Below, piece by piece: positions 63,301 to 64,000 of a stretch of 64,000 bases of DNA. The first letter of the stretch is position 1. The number at the start of each line of letters is the position of its first letter. The notes under the pieces are model-generated. The model made no database searches, had not been told where the DNA came from, and worked only from the letters and a program-made list of their open reading frames with translations. The stretch is from Diploscapter coronatus. Its lineage: Eukaryota > Nematoda > Chromadorea > Rhabditida > Rhabditidae. The position numbers and the translations under genes are program-made. The stretch is taken from NCBI GenBank assembly GCA_964036155.1, contig OZ038422.1, forward strand, positions 36,913,201 to 36,977,200, written 5' to 3'.

Positions 63301-64000
63301 GGTGACTCGAGCCGATCACATGGTCCCAAAGAATGGGGGAGTGTTCGACAAGGCTGAATTCAATGAACACCCCGAGAGGTACACCTCCAGATTTGCCACT
63401 GAGGTAATTTTGCCATTAATTTCAAACTGTTGACAAGTTGCGTTTTTTGTACTCACTAATATCTCTCAAACGTGACTCATTTTTCTAAATTTGACAATTC
63501 TTGTCTTCAGATCGCCCCCTATTCCTCTGTGATCATCAACGGCGTGTATTGGGACCAGAGATCGCCGCGTCTGATTACAAATCCTGATGCAAAGAGTCTC
63601 TTCACTCCTGTGCAGAAGGTAGGACAAATCTTACTGCCTACAGAAAAAAATGAAAATTAGACAAGAAGAAATATGGCTTCTCTTTAATACTTTACGTTAT
63701 AAATTTCATACACCTTGTTGTTGCTATCTTACAAAAGTCGAATGACTCATAATAATCTATTCAAAAATTAGAAAGGACGGGTTTTTGTAGAGCAAATGTC
63801 ACATAAAAATATCCAACAGCGAAACGAGAGCTTTCTTGTTAGGATTTTTCTCCTAAATTAGTGATTCTCCCAATGATAATTCTTCTTTTTAGTACGATAC
63901 ACCCGGAACACCGACACTGCCCCATCGACTGATCGCTATTTGCGATATCTCTGCGGACCCTGGCGGTTCGATCGAGTTCATGACCGAATGCACCACCATC
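60329..64000 (+). CDS. aass-1: alpha-aminoadipic semialdehyde synthase (LKR/SDH), 5' part
   Basis: Ten exons are visible (60329-60402, 60680-60827, 60978-61049, 61647-61751, 62032-62150, 62425-62553, 63098-63228, 63276-63403, 63511-63618, 63893 onward), about 374 residues running off the window. A basic N-terminal stretch ([18 protein letters not shown]) could target mitochondria. The lysine-ketoglutarate reductase half is clear: '[18 protein letters not shown]', '[17 protein letters not shown]', '[12 protein letters not shown]', '[17 protein letters not shown]' and '[17 protein letters not shown]', the last being the nucleotide-binding turn. The enzyme joins lysine and 2-oxoglutarate to saccharopine, then splits it in its second half (saccharopine dehydrogenase), which lies beyond the window. 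Intron 2 uses a GC donor (CAG|GCAATG). Confidence 0.93.

Overview
This is animal nuclear DNA, almost certainly from a nematode. Introns are short to medium and end in TTTTCAG-like acceptors. The gene content is nematode-like: an F-box/FBA-type family, 7TM receptors, a DUF1647-type protein, lustrin modules, and hrp-1, cks-1, sec-31, smc-3 and aass-1 orthologues. I cannot name the species from sequence alone. Exon models were built by hand from splice signals and reading-phase agreement; single-base errors at exon edges are possible.

Layout, left to right. (1) 0-9.3 kb: the 3' part of a DUF1647-like gene (+), a secreted lustrin-plus-PEBP fusion gene (+), an F-box gene (-) and a CKS cell-cycle gene (-). 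(2) 9.6-15.3 kb: an intron-bearing histone cluster with a frameshifted H4 (-), an H3 (+) whose last intron holds a 2-kb foldback element, a decayed H2B-like copy (-) and an intact H2B (+). Stem-loop 3' ends and a shared GC-rich promoter box tie the cluster together; no H2A is seen. (3) 15.4-19.2 kb: a second F-box gene and a small Arg/Ser/Lys-rich protein that looks like a sperm chromatin protein (both -). This block was duplicated to 31.9-39.2 kb, where the F-box copy is frameshifted and the basic-protein copy is intact. (4) 19.6-29.0 kb: a divergent smc-3 (-) of about 30 exons. (5) 29-37.3 kb: repeats, a short NTF2-like gene (-), a small secreted peptide candidate (+), the duplicated F-box copy (-) and an unrecognised compact gene (-). 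(6) 40.0-54.0 kb: sec-31 (-), about 27 exons. One 5.1-kb intron hosts two tandem 7TM receptor genes on the opposite strand. A tRNA-type SINE with a 47-T tail and perfect target duplications lies inside one coding exon. (7) 55.8-64 kb: hrp-1 (+), an hnRNP A1-type RNA-binding protein, and the 5' part of aass-1 (+), lysine degradation.

The genes do not form one pathway. The coherent themes are chromatin and cell division (histones, SMC3, CKS, basic chromatin proteins), expanding families (F-box, 7TM), and small inverted-repeat elements sitting in introns. The most unusual signals are the SINE inside the sec-31 exon, the damaged and substituted H4, the long TTAA-ended foldback in the H3 intron, and the duplicated basic chromatin gene whose start codon sits in a five-base exon.
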